Notes under the pieces: generated by a model
What the model was told of the DNA's origin: nothing
The model's input: only the letters and a program-made list of their open reading frames with translations
Databases searched by the model: none
Part shown: piece after piece, positions 41,308-51,807 of the stretch
How positions within the stretch are numbered: position 1 is the first letter of the stretch
How the letters are laid out: each line of letters opens with the position of its first letter
Position numbers and translations under genes: made by a program
Source: Streptomyces termitum
GTDB taxonomy: Bacteria > Actinomycetota > Actinomycetes > Streptomycetales > Streptomycetaceae
Assembly (NCBI RefSeq): GCF_014650175.1
Contig: NZ_BMUL01000002.1
Location: 315,150 to 379,149 of the forward strand
Direction of reading: 5' to 3'
DNA length: 64,000 nt

Positions 41308-42263
41308 CGACGACCGACACCACTCTGGAGGAGCTGGAGCGGCGGGCGAACGCGCACCGCGACCGGCCCTCGTACGGCCACGACGCGCTGATCGCCTGCG
41401 ACCGCCTGGTGCGGATCTTCACCACCGACGGGGTGGAGGTGCAGGCGCTCCAGGGCCTCGACCTGCTGGTGAAGGAGGGCGAGCTGATGGCCCTGGTCGG
41501 GGCCTCCGGCTCGGGCAAGTCGACCCTGATGAACATCCTGGCCGGTCTGGACGTGCCCACCGCGGGCGCGGCCCGGGTGGCGGGCTGCGACCTGCTGGCG
41601 ATGACCGGCAAGGACCGGCTGCGCTACCGGCGGGAGGTCGTCGGCTTCGTCTGGCAGCAGACCGCCCGCAACCTCCTCCCCTATCTGACGGCCGCGCAGA
41701 ACGTGGCGCTGCCGATGCAGTTGGCGGGGAGCCGGAAGAAGAAGGCGGAGCGGGTCGAGGAGCTGCTGACGATGATGGACCTGGCGCACTGCCGGGACCG
41801 GCGTCCGCACCAGCTCTCCGGCGGTCAGCAGCAGCGGGTCGCGATCGCCGTGGCGCTGGCCAACGATCCGTCGGTGCTGCTCGCCGACGAGCCGACCGGC
41901 GAGCTGGACTCGGCCACCGGCGAGCAGGTCTTCGCCGCCTTCCGCCGGGCCAACGAGGAGCTGGGCACGTCGATCGTGATCGTCACCCACGACCAGGCGG
42001 TGGCGAGTGAGGTCCGCCGCACGGTCGCGATCCGCGACGGCCGCACCTCCTCGGAGGTGCTGCGCCGCACGGAGGTGGACGCGGAGGGCCAGGAGTCGGT
42101 GGTGGCGCGGGAGTACGCGATGCTCGACCGCGCGGGCCGGCTCCAGCTCCCGGCGGACTACACGCAGGCCCTGGGCATGGAGCACCGGGTGGCCCTGGAG
42201 CTGGAGCAGGACCACATCGGGGTGTGGCCGGACGACCTGGAGCCCCGGACCGACGGGAGCTGA
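41304..42263 (+). CDS. ABC exporter ATPase (MacB/LolD type)
   Basis: A 319-residue ATPase. Walker A GASGSGKST, Q-loop FVWQQTARNLLPYLT, signature LSGGQQQRVAIAVALA and Walker B VLLADEPTGELD are all intact, with switch His in IVTHDQAV. The extra C-terminal 80 residues (after IRDGRTSSE) are an acidic extension including AREYAMLDRAGRLQLP, common in actinobacterial FtsX-system ATPases. It powers the two preceding permeases. Substrate unknown; lipid, peptide or cell-wall related export is typical. Confidence 0.93.
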   Translation: MTTTDTTLEELERRANAHRDRPSYGHDALIACDRLVRIFTTDGVEVQALQGLDLLVKEGELMALVGASGSGKSTLMNILAGLDVPTAGAARVAGCDLLAMTGKDRLRYRREVVGFVWQQTARNLLPYLTAAQNVALPMQLAGSRKKKAERVEELLTMMDLAHCRDRRPHQLSGGQQQRVAIAVALANDPSVLLADEPTGELDSATGEQVFAAFRRANEELGTSIVIVTHDQAVASEVRRTVAIRDGRTSSEVLRRTEVDAEGQESVVAREYAMLDRAGRLQLPADYTQALGMEHRVALELEQDHIGVWPDDLEPRTDGS

Positions 42264-42280
42264 TCCCCTCCCGGTGGCGC

Positions 42281-42314
42281 GAACGCCGTGGTCCCGGCCG
42301 GGACCACGGCGTTC
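42281..42314. terminator. Perfect palindromic terminator
   Basis: A 34-base perfect palindrome with 17-base arms (GAACGCCGTGGTCCCGG and its complement, no spacer) between the convergent ABC ATPase gene and the hypothetical gene at 42334. It can end transcripts from both sides. Confidence 0.88.
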
Positions 42315-42333
42315 TGCCGTCTCCCGGCTCCGC

Positions 42334-42996
42334 TCAGCGCGCCGGGGCGACGCTCAGGCCGGTGGGGGCGGTGCGCAGGGCGACGGAGCCGTACGGGGTG
42401 CGCAGCCGGAGCCACGGTCCGGCGGCCAGCAGCGCGACCGGGACCTCCCCCGGGGGCAGGAAGCCCAGCGACTGGGCGGCGTGCACGGCCCGCAGCGGCA
42501 GGCCGGTGGTGCCGAGGAGGCGGGACCAGATCTCGCGGCCGAGGCGGTCGCGCTCGGCGCGGGTGCGCCGTTCCTCGGGCAGGTCGCCGTCCCGGCGCCG
42601 GAACTCGGCGACGGCGGCGGCGACCGCCCCGCGCAGGGCGGGGGCGCCGGGCAGGCCGGGCACGGGGGTCCAGCCGCCGCGCGGCGGCAGGACGCCGGCC
42701 CAGGGCGGGCCGGTGACGGCGGCGGGGACGGCCGCCTTGCCGGCGTCCTCCTCGACGCCGTCGAGGAGTTCCCCGGCGGAGACGGTGGCGTCGAGGTCGA
42801 CGGGGTCCGCCAGCCGGGCCGTCCGGATCGCGAGGACCTCGAAGGACGGCGGGCGGCCGAAGACCGCGAGGGCGCCGGCGCCCGCCTGGAGGCGGACGGC
42901 GGCGGCCCGGTCGTAGTGCACGAGCCGGGTCAGGAAGGCGGCGAGGGCCGCCGCCTCCCTGGGGTCGGCGAAGTGCAGCGGGGCGAGCACGGTCAT
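42334..42996 (-). CDS. Conserved hypothetical protein downstream of a thioesterase gene
   Basis: A 220-residue soluble protein of unknown function. It begins VLAPLHFADPREAAALAAFL and is Ala/Pro/Arg-rich with alternating helices and strands. No catalytic motif is recognised. Start ATG 42996 overlaps the stop of the upstream thioesterase (ATGA), so the two are coupled. Streptomyces genomes commonly pair such a gene with this thioesterase, but its job is not known to me. Confidence 0.8.
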   Translation of the reverse strand: MTVLAPLHFADPREAAALAAFLTRLVHYDRAAAVRLQAGAGALAVFGRPPSFEVLAIRTARLADPVDLDATVSAGELLDGVEEDAGKAAVPAAVTGPPWAGVLPPRGGWTPVPGLPGAPALRGAVAAAVAEFRRRDGDLPEERRTRAERDRLGREIWSRLLGTTGLPLRAVHAAQSLGFLPPGEVPVALLAAGPWLRLRTPYGSVALRTAPTGLSVAPAR

Positions 42997-43418
42997 GCGC
43001 CGGCCGTCATCCCGTCGTCGACGTACTCCTGGAGGAAGTGCCGCTCCTCCTCGGTGATCCGGCGCGGGCGCTGGGCCTCCAGGTCGAAGGGCACGACGAC
43101 CGTGGAGGCCCGGACGTAGGTGACGTCCGGGTCCTTGATCTCGTACGCGATCGTCAGCGAGGCCGCGCCGATCTTCGTCACCCAGGACTCCACGGTCACC
43201 GGCTCGTGCCGGTGGACCAGCGGGCGCAGGTAGTCGATCTCGTGGCGCGCCACGACGGACCCGCCGGAGAAGGACGGGCTGCCGTCCCCCGGCGCCAGCC
43301 GGAACATGAAGTCGATCCGCGCCTCCTCCAGGTAGCGGAGGAAGACGACGTTGTTGACGTGCCCGAAGGCGTCCATGTCCGACCAGCGGAGGGGACAGCT
43401 GTAGAGGTGCCTCGCCAC
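42993..43418 (-). CDS. Hotdog-fold acyl-CoA thioesterase (4HBT family)
   Basis: A 141-residue single hotdog domain. WSDMDAFGHVNNVVFLRYLE carries the 4HBT active-site Asp and the Asn-rich helix start. The central SVVARHEIDYLRPL strand and the basic VTVESWVTKIG segment complete the fold. It hydrolyses acyl-CoA, chain length unknown. Start GTG 43418 is 6 bases after EttA's stop, so it may be read with ettA. Confidence 0.92.
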   Translation of the reverse strand: MARHLYSCPLRWSDMDAFGHVNNVVFLRYLEEARIDFMFRLAPGDGSPSFSGGSVVARHEIDYLRPLVHRHEPVTVESWVTKIGAASLTIAYEIKDPDVTYVRASTVVVPFDLEAQRPRRITEEERHFLQEYVDDGMTAGA

Positions 43419-43424
43419 GACCGG

Positions 43425-45089
<1,665 letters not shown>

Positions 45090-45197
45090 AGGAAACCGTC
45101 CGGCAAAGAGTGAGTGGGCAGATACACCCATCTTGCCGCACCGGGCCCCTCAGGCGGAAACCAGTACCCCGCGCGCGGGGTGCCGGGGGCGGGCGTG

Positions 45198-45264
45198 CGA
45201 CGGCCCCCGGACGCGGGTGCGTCCGGGGGCCGTCGGGGGTCACGGGGCGGATCGGCCCCGTGAC
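45198..45264. terminator. Tandem hairpin terminators between the TED gene and ettA
   Basis: Two hairpins in series. The first has a perfect 17-bp stem (45198-45214 with 45219-45235, arm CGACGGCCCCCGGACGC, loop GGGT). The second is GTCACGGGGC / GCCCCGTGAC (45239-45248 with 45255-45264, 6-base loop). Further CCGGCCG/CACCGGCCGG dyads continue to about 45310. They lie downstream of the surface-protein gene and upstream of ettA on the minus strand. Confidence 0.8.
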
Positions 45265-45340
45265 GTGGCGCTTCCGGCCGTCACCGGCCGGGTGGCCCCG
45301 GTCACCGGCCGGAGCCGGGGGCCGGGGTCGGCGACCGGGG

Positions 45341-46753
45341 TCAGTGACCGGCGGTCTTCTTGCGGCGGAGGAAGAACACCGCGCCGCCGCCGAGGACGAC
45401 GAGCGCGACGGCGATGCCGGCGATCATCGGGGTGGCGTTGGAGCTGCCGGTCTCGGCCAGGTCACCGCCGGTGGTGCCGGTGGAACCGGTGGAGGCGTCC
45501 GTGCTGGCGCTGGGGGCCGGGGTGCCGGTGGAGGGGGACTCCGAGGGGGTGCCGGGGGTGCTGGTCGACGGCTCCGGGCTCGGGGCGGTCTTGCAGTCCA
45601 GGACGCCCTTGAAGTTCTCGGAGAAGCCGTTCGGACCGGTGATGGTGAAGTCGTACGCCTCGTCCTCGCCGACCGGGAGGGAGATCGTCTTCGTCTCGCC
45701 GGCGGCGACCGTGTGCGAGGTGCCCTTCAGGTCGAAGGTCCAGGGCTCGTCGCCCTTGTTGGAGGCGATGATCTCCAGGGCGCCCTTGGCGCAGTCCTTC
45801 GCGACCGTGACGGCCGGGATGGCGCCGGTCTTCGCCCAGGCCGCACCGGCCTTGGCGGTGACGGTGGAGGCGCTGGAACCGGCCAGGATGAGGGTCTGGG
45901 ACGGGCCGTCGACGGAGACGAAGGCGCGGCCCAGGGGGACCTCGGTGGTGATCGAGGCGGTCACCTCGGCGGTGCCGTCGGCGGTGCCGGCGGGCACGTC
46001 GAGGAACAGCTTGCTGCCGTCACCGGCGGTGGTGACGGGGGCGCCCTTGTCGTCGACGACCTTGACGCCCGCGGGCGCGCCGGGCGCGAGGGAGATCGCG
46101 GCGCCGTCCTTCTTGCTGCTGGAGACGGTGATCGGGCCGAGCTTCTCGCCGGACTTGCCGTTGACCGAGCTGGGCGAGAGGGAGAGCGACGCGGTGGGCT
46201 CCTCCAGCTTGACCGCCTTCTCCAGGAGGTAGTCGGTCAGCTTCTTGGCGTCCTTGTCGACCGGGGTCGCCTCGACGCCGTCGGAAAGGGTCCAGATCGC
46301 GGCCTGGGTGCCGGCGGCGGCGTCGCCCTTGGTGAGCTGGGCGCCGATCTTGGAGTTCAGGTCCGCGAGCTTCTGCTCCGGGTAGCCGTTCTCCAGGATC
46401 CAGAGGATCTTTCCGGCGTTCGGGTTGTTGTGCAGCGAGGACTGGTCCCAGCCGACTTCCTTGTACCGGTACTCGGTCTTGGCCAGCGTGTACAGGTCGA
46501 TGCAGTAGGTGAACAGGTTCCCCCCGCCGTCGACCCGCATCGTGAAGAGACCGCCGGTCTCCGTGAAGGTGTCGCCGTCCTTCTCGGTGATCGTGATGCG
46601 GCCGGCCTCATTGGTCAGGCCGCCGAGCTTGGCGGTGGCACCGCCGTCGGCGAAGGCCGTACCCGCGGTGGCTATCGAGGCGGACGCGACGAGACCGGTG
46701 ACCAGCGTCGCGGCGGCGAGGCGTGCAGCGGCCCGCCGACGAACTGAAAACAT
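45341..46753 (-). CDS. Thioester-domain (Cys-Gln bond-forming) cell-wall-anchored surface protein
   Basis: A 470-residue secreted protein. The signal peptide covers about 1-36 (ATLVTGLVASASIATAGTAFA). The thioester domain has Cys84 in TYCIDLYT and Gln150 in the TQAAIW motif, the pair that forms an internal thioester in TQXA adhesins. Ig-like beta domains follow, then a Thr/Ser/Pro wall-spanning stretch and a sorting signal: LAETG (432-436), a membrane helix, and RRKK. LAXTG is recognised by class E sortases. Start ATG 46753 has GGAGGGG 8 bases upstream. It would bind host or substrate nucleophiles covalently and may help adhesion. Confidence 0.93.
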   Translation of the reverse strand: MFSVRRRAAARLAAATLVTGLVASASIATAGTAFADGGATAKLGGLTNEAGRITITEKDGDTFTETGGLFTMRVDGGGNLFTYCIDLYTLAKTEYRYKEVGWDQSSLHNNPNAGKILWILENGYPEQKLADLNSKIGAQLTKGDAAAGTQAAIWTLSDGVEATPVDKDAKKLTDYLLEKAVKLEEPTASLSLSPSSVNGKSGEKLGPITVSSSKKDGAAISLAPGAPAGVKVVDDKGAPVTTAGDGSKLFLDVPAGTADGTAEVTASITTEVPLGRAFVSVDGPSQTLILAGSSASTVTAKAGAAWAKTGAIPAVTVAKDCAKGALEIIASNKGDEPWTFDLKGTSHTVAAGETKTISLPVGEDEAYDFTITGPNGFSENFKGVLDCKTAPSPEPSTSTPGTPSESPSTGTPAPSASTDASTGSTGTTGGDLAETGSSNATPMIAGIAVALVVLGGGAVFFLRRKKTAGH

Positions 46754-46984
46754 GGATTTCCCCTCCAGGCGAGCCGCTCCGCGAAAGTGGTCGTTTCGCG
46801 TGGGGGGAGCGCCCGCCAGCAGACTCATTGACTCGATGCTCGATGGGCTCACGTGCCTCATGAGTATTCGGGAATCCTAGGGAGGCGGAGGGGCCCGGTC
46901 CCCGGTCATGCGGTGAGATAACCATTCCGTCTCGTAATCGTTATACCCCCGGCGAGTTGGTCGACAAATCCCCACAACGCGTGG

Positions 46985-47605
46985 TCAGGGAGCGGTTACC
47001 AGCTGGTGTGCGGCGGCCGTCCAGGGGTCCTCGACGGCTTCGGAAACGCCCCTTCCTCCCCTGACGCCCCTTCCGTCCCTCCTCTTACCCGCCGCCCCAC
47101 CGGTCCCGCTCGTGTCCCCGCCCGCTCCCCCCGTCCTCGCCTCGTGGCCCGTCAGCTCCCCGCCCCCGCCGCCCGGTTCCGTCCCCCGTCCCGCCCCCGG
47201 CCCCGGTTCCGCCCCCGGCTCCGCACCCGCGCCCGCCCTCGGTTCGGCCCGGACCGTCCGGCGGAAGGCGGAGGTGCCGCGCGTCAGGTCGTGGCCGACG
47301 GCGAACGCGTCCACGTCGACGAAGGTCTTGCGCTGCCCGTCCCGCTCGTCCTCCCGGACCTTCAACCGTCCGTGGACCACCAGCGGTTCCCCCACGGCGA
47401 CCGAGGCCGCCAGGTTGGCCCCGAGGGTCCGCCAGGCCGAGACCGTGTAGAAGCTCGTGGGCCCGTCGCTCCAGGAGGCCCGCTCGCGGTCCCACCGCCG
47501 GGCGGTCACCGCGAACCGGAAGCGGGCCACCGCCCCCGCCATCGTGTCGCGGTACTCGACCGCCGTCGCCACGTTCCCCACCAGCGTCACCATCGTGTCG
47601 TTCAC
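46985..47605 (-). CDS. ssb: Single-stranded DNA-binding protein paralogue
   Basis: A 206-residue protein. The OB fold (about 1-115) has TLVGNVATAVEYRDTMAGAV, FRFAVTARRWDRERASW and the WRTLGANLAASVAVGEPLVV segment. The C-terminal 90 residues are Gly/Ala/Glu-rich and disordered, ending EDPWTAAAHQLVTAP, without the acidic DDDxPF tip used by normal SSB to recruit partners. So this is probably a second SSB (SsbB-like, transformation or sporulation associated), not the replicative one. GTG 47605 has AAGGGGA upstream. The frame runs on into a repeat region and those residues are not counted. Confidence 0.85.
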   Translation of the reverse strand: MNDTMVTLVGNVATAVEYRDTMAGAVARFRFAVTARRWDRERASWSDGPTSFYTVSAWRTLGANLAASVAVGEPLVVHGRLKVREDERDGQRKTFVDVDAFAVGHDLTRGTSAFRRTVRAEPRAGAGAEPGAEPGPGAGRGTEPGGGGGELTGHEARTGGAGGDTSGTGGAAGKRRDGRGVRGGRGVSEAVEDPWTAAAHQLVTAP

Positions 47606-47660
47606 GCCCGTCCCCTTTGTCTCGTCGTCCCTGGTCGTCTCTCGTTCCGCGCGCCGCCCC

Positions 47661-47744
47661 GCCCACCGGACCGCCCACCGGACCGTCGGGTGGTCCGCCG
47701 GGTGGCCCGTCGGGTGGCCCGTCGGCCCGTCGGCCGGTCGGCCG
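47661..47744. repeat. 12-bp then 8-bp tandem repeat array upstream of ssb
   Basis: In the 303-base gap between ssb and dynB: two perfect copies of GCCCACCGGACC (47661-47684), then GTCGGGTGGTCC, GCCGGGTGGCCC and GTCGGGTGGCCC at the same 12-base period, then three 8-base units of GTCGGCC[C/G] (47721-47744). Similar GTCGGCCG and GTCGGGG units recur to about 47805. No gene is called in this gap; the rest holds only the ssb ribosome site. Confidence 0.8.
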
Positions 47745-47908
47745 GGGACCCGTCGGGGGCCGTCGGCCGGTCCGTCGGGGTCCGTCGGCCGGCCCGCCCG
47801 ACCCATGCTGGAGGCATCGCGAAAAGCCCGCCGGCGCCTGTGGACGACCGACGGGCTGTGGACGGGGCCGTCACCCCCGCGAGGGATCCCGGACCGGGAC
47901 TCCGGCTG

Positions 47909-49807
47909 CTAACGCACGCGCGCGCCCGCCCGGGTGGCGCCCAGGCGCGGGGCGCCGCGCCGTCCCATGCCCGCGCCGACGATCCGTGCCGAGGGACGGG
48001 GCCCGGCGACCTTCGCGTACTGCTCGCGCACCTCCCGGTAGCGCATCAGCTCGGCCGCGACGGGGTCGAGGACCCGGGCCCGGCCGCAGGCCGCGGCGGC
48101 CTCCGCCAGCTTGCGCTCGGCCTCCTGCCCGTACCGCCGGGCCGGCCCCTTCACCGCGCTCTCGCAGGCCCATTCGACGAGCGGCCCGCCGACGATCCCG
48201 CCCAGCATGACCAGGACCGGCGGCAGCAGCCCCGGTTCGACGACGCCCACGATCTGGCCGACCAGCCACAGGGCGCCGAACAGTTGCAGGAGCGTCATCA
48301 GGACCTGGGCGAGGACCGCGGCCGGCCACCAGGCGGGGCGGGGCGGCCGGGCGGCCGGGTCGCCGAGCCCGGCGGCCAGTTCGTCCAGCGCCTCCGGCAG
48401 TCCGGCCGCGCCGCGCGCCGCCGTCTCCCGTACCGCCTGGGCCCAGGGGGCGGGCAGGCCGCGCGCGGCCTCGTCGGCCACGATCCGCACCGCCTGCTCG
48501 ACCCGCTGGCGGGCGGTCAGCTCGTCCTCGACGGGGGATTCGAGGCGCGGGTCGGTGGCGCCGTGCGCGCGCAGCCGCTCGTACCAGCGATAGAGCCGCA
48601 GCCAGGGCGAGCCGCAGGCGCGGATGGCGCCGCGCCGCCAGACCCGCTCGGCGGCCTCCCCGGCGGCCTGGGCGCCGACGGCGACGGCGAGCCGGCCGGT
48701 GAACTCCTCGCGGCTCCGCTCGCCGAGGCCGGGCCGCCCGTCGGCGACGTACACCGGCCGCAGCCGGGCCGCGGCGGCGTCGATGTCGGCGGCGATGCGC
48801 CGCTCGGGGGCGGTGCGGTCCTGGACGAAGCGGGCGAGGAGTTCGCGCAGTTCGGGCACGCCCTCGCCGGTGAGGGCGGAGACCGGCAGGACGGTGGCGC
48901 CGGGCTCGCCGTGCTCGCCGAGGGCCATGCCGTCCTCGTCGAGGAGGCGGCGCAGGTCGTCGAGGACGAGTTCGGCGGCCTCGGCGCCGAGCCGGTCGAT
49001 CTGGTTGAGGACGACGAAGGTGACCTCGGCGTGCCCGGCGAGCGGCCGCAGGTAGCGCTCGTGGAGGGCGGCGTCGGCGTACTTCTCCGGGTCGACGACC
49101 CAGATGACGGCGTCCACCAGGCCGAGCGCCCGGTCCACCTGGTCGCGGTGGGCGGTGACGGCGGAGTCGTGGTCGGGCAGGTCGATGAGGACGAGGGACT
49201 GGAGGGCCGCGTCGGCGGTGCCGCCCGCGAGGGGCCGCCGCCGCAGCCGTCCCGGCACGCCCAGCCGGTCCAGGAGCCCGGCGGCCCCCTCCGACCAGGT
49301 GAGGGCGAGCGGCGCGGAGGTGGTGGGGCGGCGCAGGCCGGTCTCGGAGACGGCGACCCCGGCCAGGGCGTTGAAGAGGGTGGACTTGCCGCTGCCGGTG
49401 GCGCCGGCGAGGGCGACGACGGTGTGCCGGGAGGAGAGCCGCTGGCGGGCGGCGGCCTCGTCGAGCACCCGCCCGGCCTCGTCGAGGGCCTCGCCCTCGA
49501 CCCGGGTGCGGGAGAGGCCGACGAGTTCGTGGAGGGCGTCGAGCCGGTGGCGGAGCCCGCCGCCGTAACTCCCGCCGATGCTCCCCCCGATGCCGCCGTC
49601 CGCCGCCCCGGCGCCGTCGCCCCCCTCCGGCCCCACGGGCACGGCGGCGGCGATCCGCTCGGCGGCCCGCCGGGCGATCAGCCCGTCGTCCCACCGCTCG
49701 TCCGCGCGCTCGCCCCTCCCCTCGCCGTTCCGGTCACCGCTCCGGTCACCGCTCCGGTCGTCCTTCCGGTCGCGTCCGCGCCCGGTCCGTTCCGTCGTCT
49801 CGGGCAC
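47909..49807 (-). CDS. dynB: Dynamin-like GTPase DynB
   Basis: A 632-residue protein. An Asp/Arg/Gly-rich N-terminus (1-85) precedes a GTPase domain with P-loop AGATGSGKST (134-143), a DLPD G3 motif where DxxG is usual, and NQID as G4. The C-terminal part carries two membrane helices (about 493-519 and 527-545), as in bacterial dynamins that bind the membrane. It starts 1 base before the upstream dynA stop. In Streptomyces the DynA-DynB pair stabilises FtsZ ladders in sporulation septation; that function is taken from the family. Confidence 0.85.
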   Translation of the reverse strand: MPETTERTGRGRDRKDDRSGDRSGDRNGEGRGERADERWDDGLIARRAAERIAAAVPVGPEGGDGAGAADGGIGGSIGGSYGGGLRHRLDALHELVGLSRTRVEGEALDEAGRVLDEAAARQRLSSRHTVVALAGATGSGKSTLFNALAGVAVSETGLRRPTTSAPLALTWSEGAAGLLDRLGVPGRLRRRPLAGGTADAALQSLVLIDLPDHDSAVTAHRDQVDRALGLVDAVIWVVDPEKYADAALHERYLRPLAGHAEVTFVVLNQIDRLGAEAAELVLDDLRRLLDEDGMALGEHGEPGATVLPVSALTGEGVPELRELLARFVQDRTAPERRIAADIDAAAARLRPVYVADGRPGLGERSREEFTGRLAVAVGAQAAGEAAERVWRRGAIRACGSPWLRLYRWYERLRAHGATDPRLESPVEDELTARQRVEQAVRIVADEAARGLPAPWAQAVRETAARGAAGLPEALDELAAGLGDPAARPPRPAWWPAAVLAQVLMTLLQLFGALWLVGQIVGVVEPGLLPPVLVMLGGIVGGPLVEWACESAVKGPARRYGQEAERKLAEAAAACGRARVLDPVAAELMRYREVREQYAKVAGPRPSARIVGAGMGRRGAPRLGATRAGARVR

Positions 49808-49808
49808 G

Positions 49809-51434
49809 TCACTTCTCCTTCTGGAGTACGGAGAGCGCGGCGATCAGCTCCGCCTGCGGCTCGGGGGTGACGCCGAGGGCGTCGAGGGGGGCGAGGCGCC
49901 GGTCGCGCTCGGCGTGCAGGACCCGGTCCACGAGGGTGAGGACCAGGTCGCCGCCCTGGTCGCGCAGGCGCAGCGCGGCCTGGGCGCCGAGGAGTTCGGC
50001 GAGGCGCTCGCCCGCCGGGCGGGCGCGGCGGCCGCCGAGCAGGGAGGCGGCGAGGAGGGCGGCGACGGTCCCGGCGTCGGGCAGCGCGGCCCGCGCGGCG
50101 CGGGACCCGGCGGGCTTCTCCACGTTCCGTACCTCCTCCTCCGCCAGCTCCTCCAGGACCCGCCGCCAGCGCCGGGCCTCCAGGCCGATCCGTTCGGCGA
50201 TCTCCCGGTCGGCGCCGGCGGGCGCGTTCCCCAGCGCTCCGGCGGCGGGCTCGCGGCGGTGCGCCTCGCGGATCCGCTCCTCGGCGGCGGCGACGGCGCA
50301 GTGCAGGAGGGCGGCGAGGGACTCGGTGAGCGCGTCGAGGAGTTCGTCGGCCGTGCTGTCGCGCGGGTAGGCCCGCCAGCGCGCGCGGGCGTCCCCCGCG
50401 AGGACCGCGCCCTTCCCCAACTCCTTGCGCACCCGCGCGCCTTCCCCGCCGTACGCCTTCTCGACGGCCGTCCCGAGCCGTACGGCGGCGGCGTACTGGG
50501 CGGCGACGGCGCCCGCCAGCTCGGGCAGCCGGGTGTCGAGGGAGTCGATGACGCCGGAGGCGGTACGGAAGACGACCTGCTGGCGCGCGGCCGGGTCCTC
50601 GGCCCGGTGCGCGAGCCACGCCCGCAGCGCGGCCACCGCGCTCTCCGGCAGCAGCCCGCTGCCGCCCCCGGTGGACTCGGGCAGTTCGGGGATGGTGAAC
50701 CTCGGTACGCCCCCGAGCCCGGCCCGCTCCAGGAGCGCCCCGAACTGCCGCGACACCTCACCGACGATCTGGTGCGGGACCCGGTCCAGGACGGTGACGA
50801 GGGTGGCGTCGTACTCCTTGGCGGTACGGAGCAGGTGCCAGGGCACGGCGTCGGCGTACCGGGAGGCGGTGGTGACCATCACCCAGATGTCGGCGGCGCA
50901 CATCAACTCGGCGGCGAGCAGCCGGTTCTCGACGACGAGCGAGTCGATGTCGGGGGCGTCGAGCAGCGCGAGGCCCCGGGGCAGCGTCGCGGCGGTCTCC
51001 ACCCGCAGCGCGTTCGCCTCGGCCGGTTCCTCCACCGGGTGCTCCTCGTCCGCCTGCGGTAGCCACACCCGGGTCAGCTGCGGCAGCACGCGCAGCCCGG
51101 CGAACCAGTGCTGGTCCTCCGGGTGGCACACGAGCACCGGCGTCCGCGTGGTCGGCCGCAGCACCCCCGCCTCGCTGACCCGGCGTCCGATCAGCGAGTT
51201 GACGAGCGTCGACTTCCCGGCCCCCGTCGACCCGCCCACCACCGCCAGCAGCGGCGCGTCCGGGTCCTTGAGGCGCGGCACCAGGTAGTCGTCGAGCTGC
51301 GCGAGCAGCTCGGCCCGGGTCTGCCGGGCGCGCGACGCGTCGGGAAGGGGAAGGGGAAGACGCACGGCCGCGACTCGGTCGCGCAGGGCGGAGAGTGCGT
51401 CGATCAGCTGAGGCCGTTCGTCCAAGGTCACCAC
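49809..51434 (-). CDS. dynA: Dynamin-like GTPase DynA
   Basis: A 541-residue GTPase. P-loop [17 protein letters not shown] is at about 65-81, switch-region Thr in [15 protein letters not shown] replaces DxxG, and the G4 NKxD is not clear (VTVLDRVPH). Helical, stalk-like sequence follows, with no obvious membrane helix. It is the first gene of the pair with dynB; both are needed for stable sporulation rings. Start GTG 51434; no good ribosome site is seen. The 290-base upstream region holds a promoter and an inverted repeat. Confidence 0.85.
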   Translation of the reverse strand: MVTLDERPQLIDALSALRDRVAAVRLPLPLPDASRARQTRAELLAQLDDYLVPRLKDPDAPLLAVVGGSTGAGKSTLVNSLIGRRVSEAGVLRPTTRTPVLVCHPEDQHWFAGLRVLPQLTRVWLPQADEEHPVEEPAEANALRVETAATLPRGLALLDAPDIDSLVVENRLLAAELMCAADIWVMVTTASRYADAVPWHLLRTAKEYDATLVTVLDRVPHQIVGEVSRQFGALLERAGLGGVPRFTIPELPESTGGGSGLLPESAVAALRAWLAHRAEDPAARQQVVFRTASGVIDSLDTRLPELAGAVAAQYAAAVRLGTAVEKAYGGEGARVRKELGKGAVLAGDARARWRAYPRDSTADELLDALTESLAALLHCAVAAAEERIREAHRREPAAGALGNAPAGADREIAERIGLEARRWRRVLEELAEEEVRNVEKPAGSRAARAALPDAGTVAALLAASLLGGRRARPAGERLAELLGAQAALRLRDQGGDLVLTLVDRVLHAERDRRLAPLDALGVTPEPQAELIAALSVLQKEK

Positions 51435-51724
51435 ATGCGAAGAATGCCCAATTTATGAGCGTTTTTGAAGCGTATGACCACCCTGCGCGCCGAAGAAGGG
51501 AGCGGGAACCTGAACCCCGGGCATAACGACTGCACAACACCCGCCGCGTGCGGCGCGAAAAGCGCTGCGCGAATCGCACCTGCCTGCGATTATCGGTTCG
51601 CTTCACCGAACCTCCACATCGTGTCACGCAGGCGAAGCAACCGGGCCAAGGCGGTCGGAGCCCTATCCTTGTCCCGGCAGCCCCACCCCACCCACCCGGG
51701 CCACCAGGCCCACGGCCACCACCG
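51435..51724. other. Intergenic region between dynA and tRNA-Arg
   Basis: 290 bases without a gene, AT-richer than surroundings at the dynA end (AATTTATGAGCGTTTTTGAAGC). It must hold the dynA promoter on the minus strand and the tRNA promoter on the plus strand. It includes an inverted repeat at 51595-51612 and one GTGTC (GACAC on the minus strand) at 51621-51625, a WhiA-like core, reported only as a possibility because DynAB is developmentally controlled. Confidence 0.45.
51595..51612. promoter_or_regulatory. Inverted repeat in the dynA-tRNA intergenic region
   Basis: GGTTCG CTTCAC CGAACC, a perfect 6-6-6 dyad, 160 bases upstream of dynA and 113 bases before the tRNA. Regulator unknown. Confidence 0.35.
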
Positions 51725-51797
51725 GCCCCCGTAGCTCAGCGGATAGAGCAGGTGCCTTCTAAGCACTTGGCCGCAGGTTCGAGTCCTGCCGGGGGCG
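51725..51797 (+). tRNA. tRNA-Arg, anticodon UCU
   Basis: A 73-base cloverleaf. Acceptor GCCCCCG/CGGGGGC, D-stem GCTC/GAGC, anticodon stem GGTGC/GCACT with loop CTTCTAA (anticodon TCT), T-stem GCAGG/CCTGC with loop TTCGAGT, discriminator G, and no encoded CCA. It reads AGA, a codon almost unused in this GC-rich genome. No integrase gene lies beside it. Confidence 0.95.
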
Positions 51798-51807
51798 CAC
51801 GAGCGAG

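Noticed and set aside
47606..47806. ATG at 47806 as the start of the SSB paralogue
   Set aside because: The added residues are translated repeats (GHPTGHPADHPT), while GTG 47605 has a ribosome site and begins at the OB fold.
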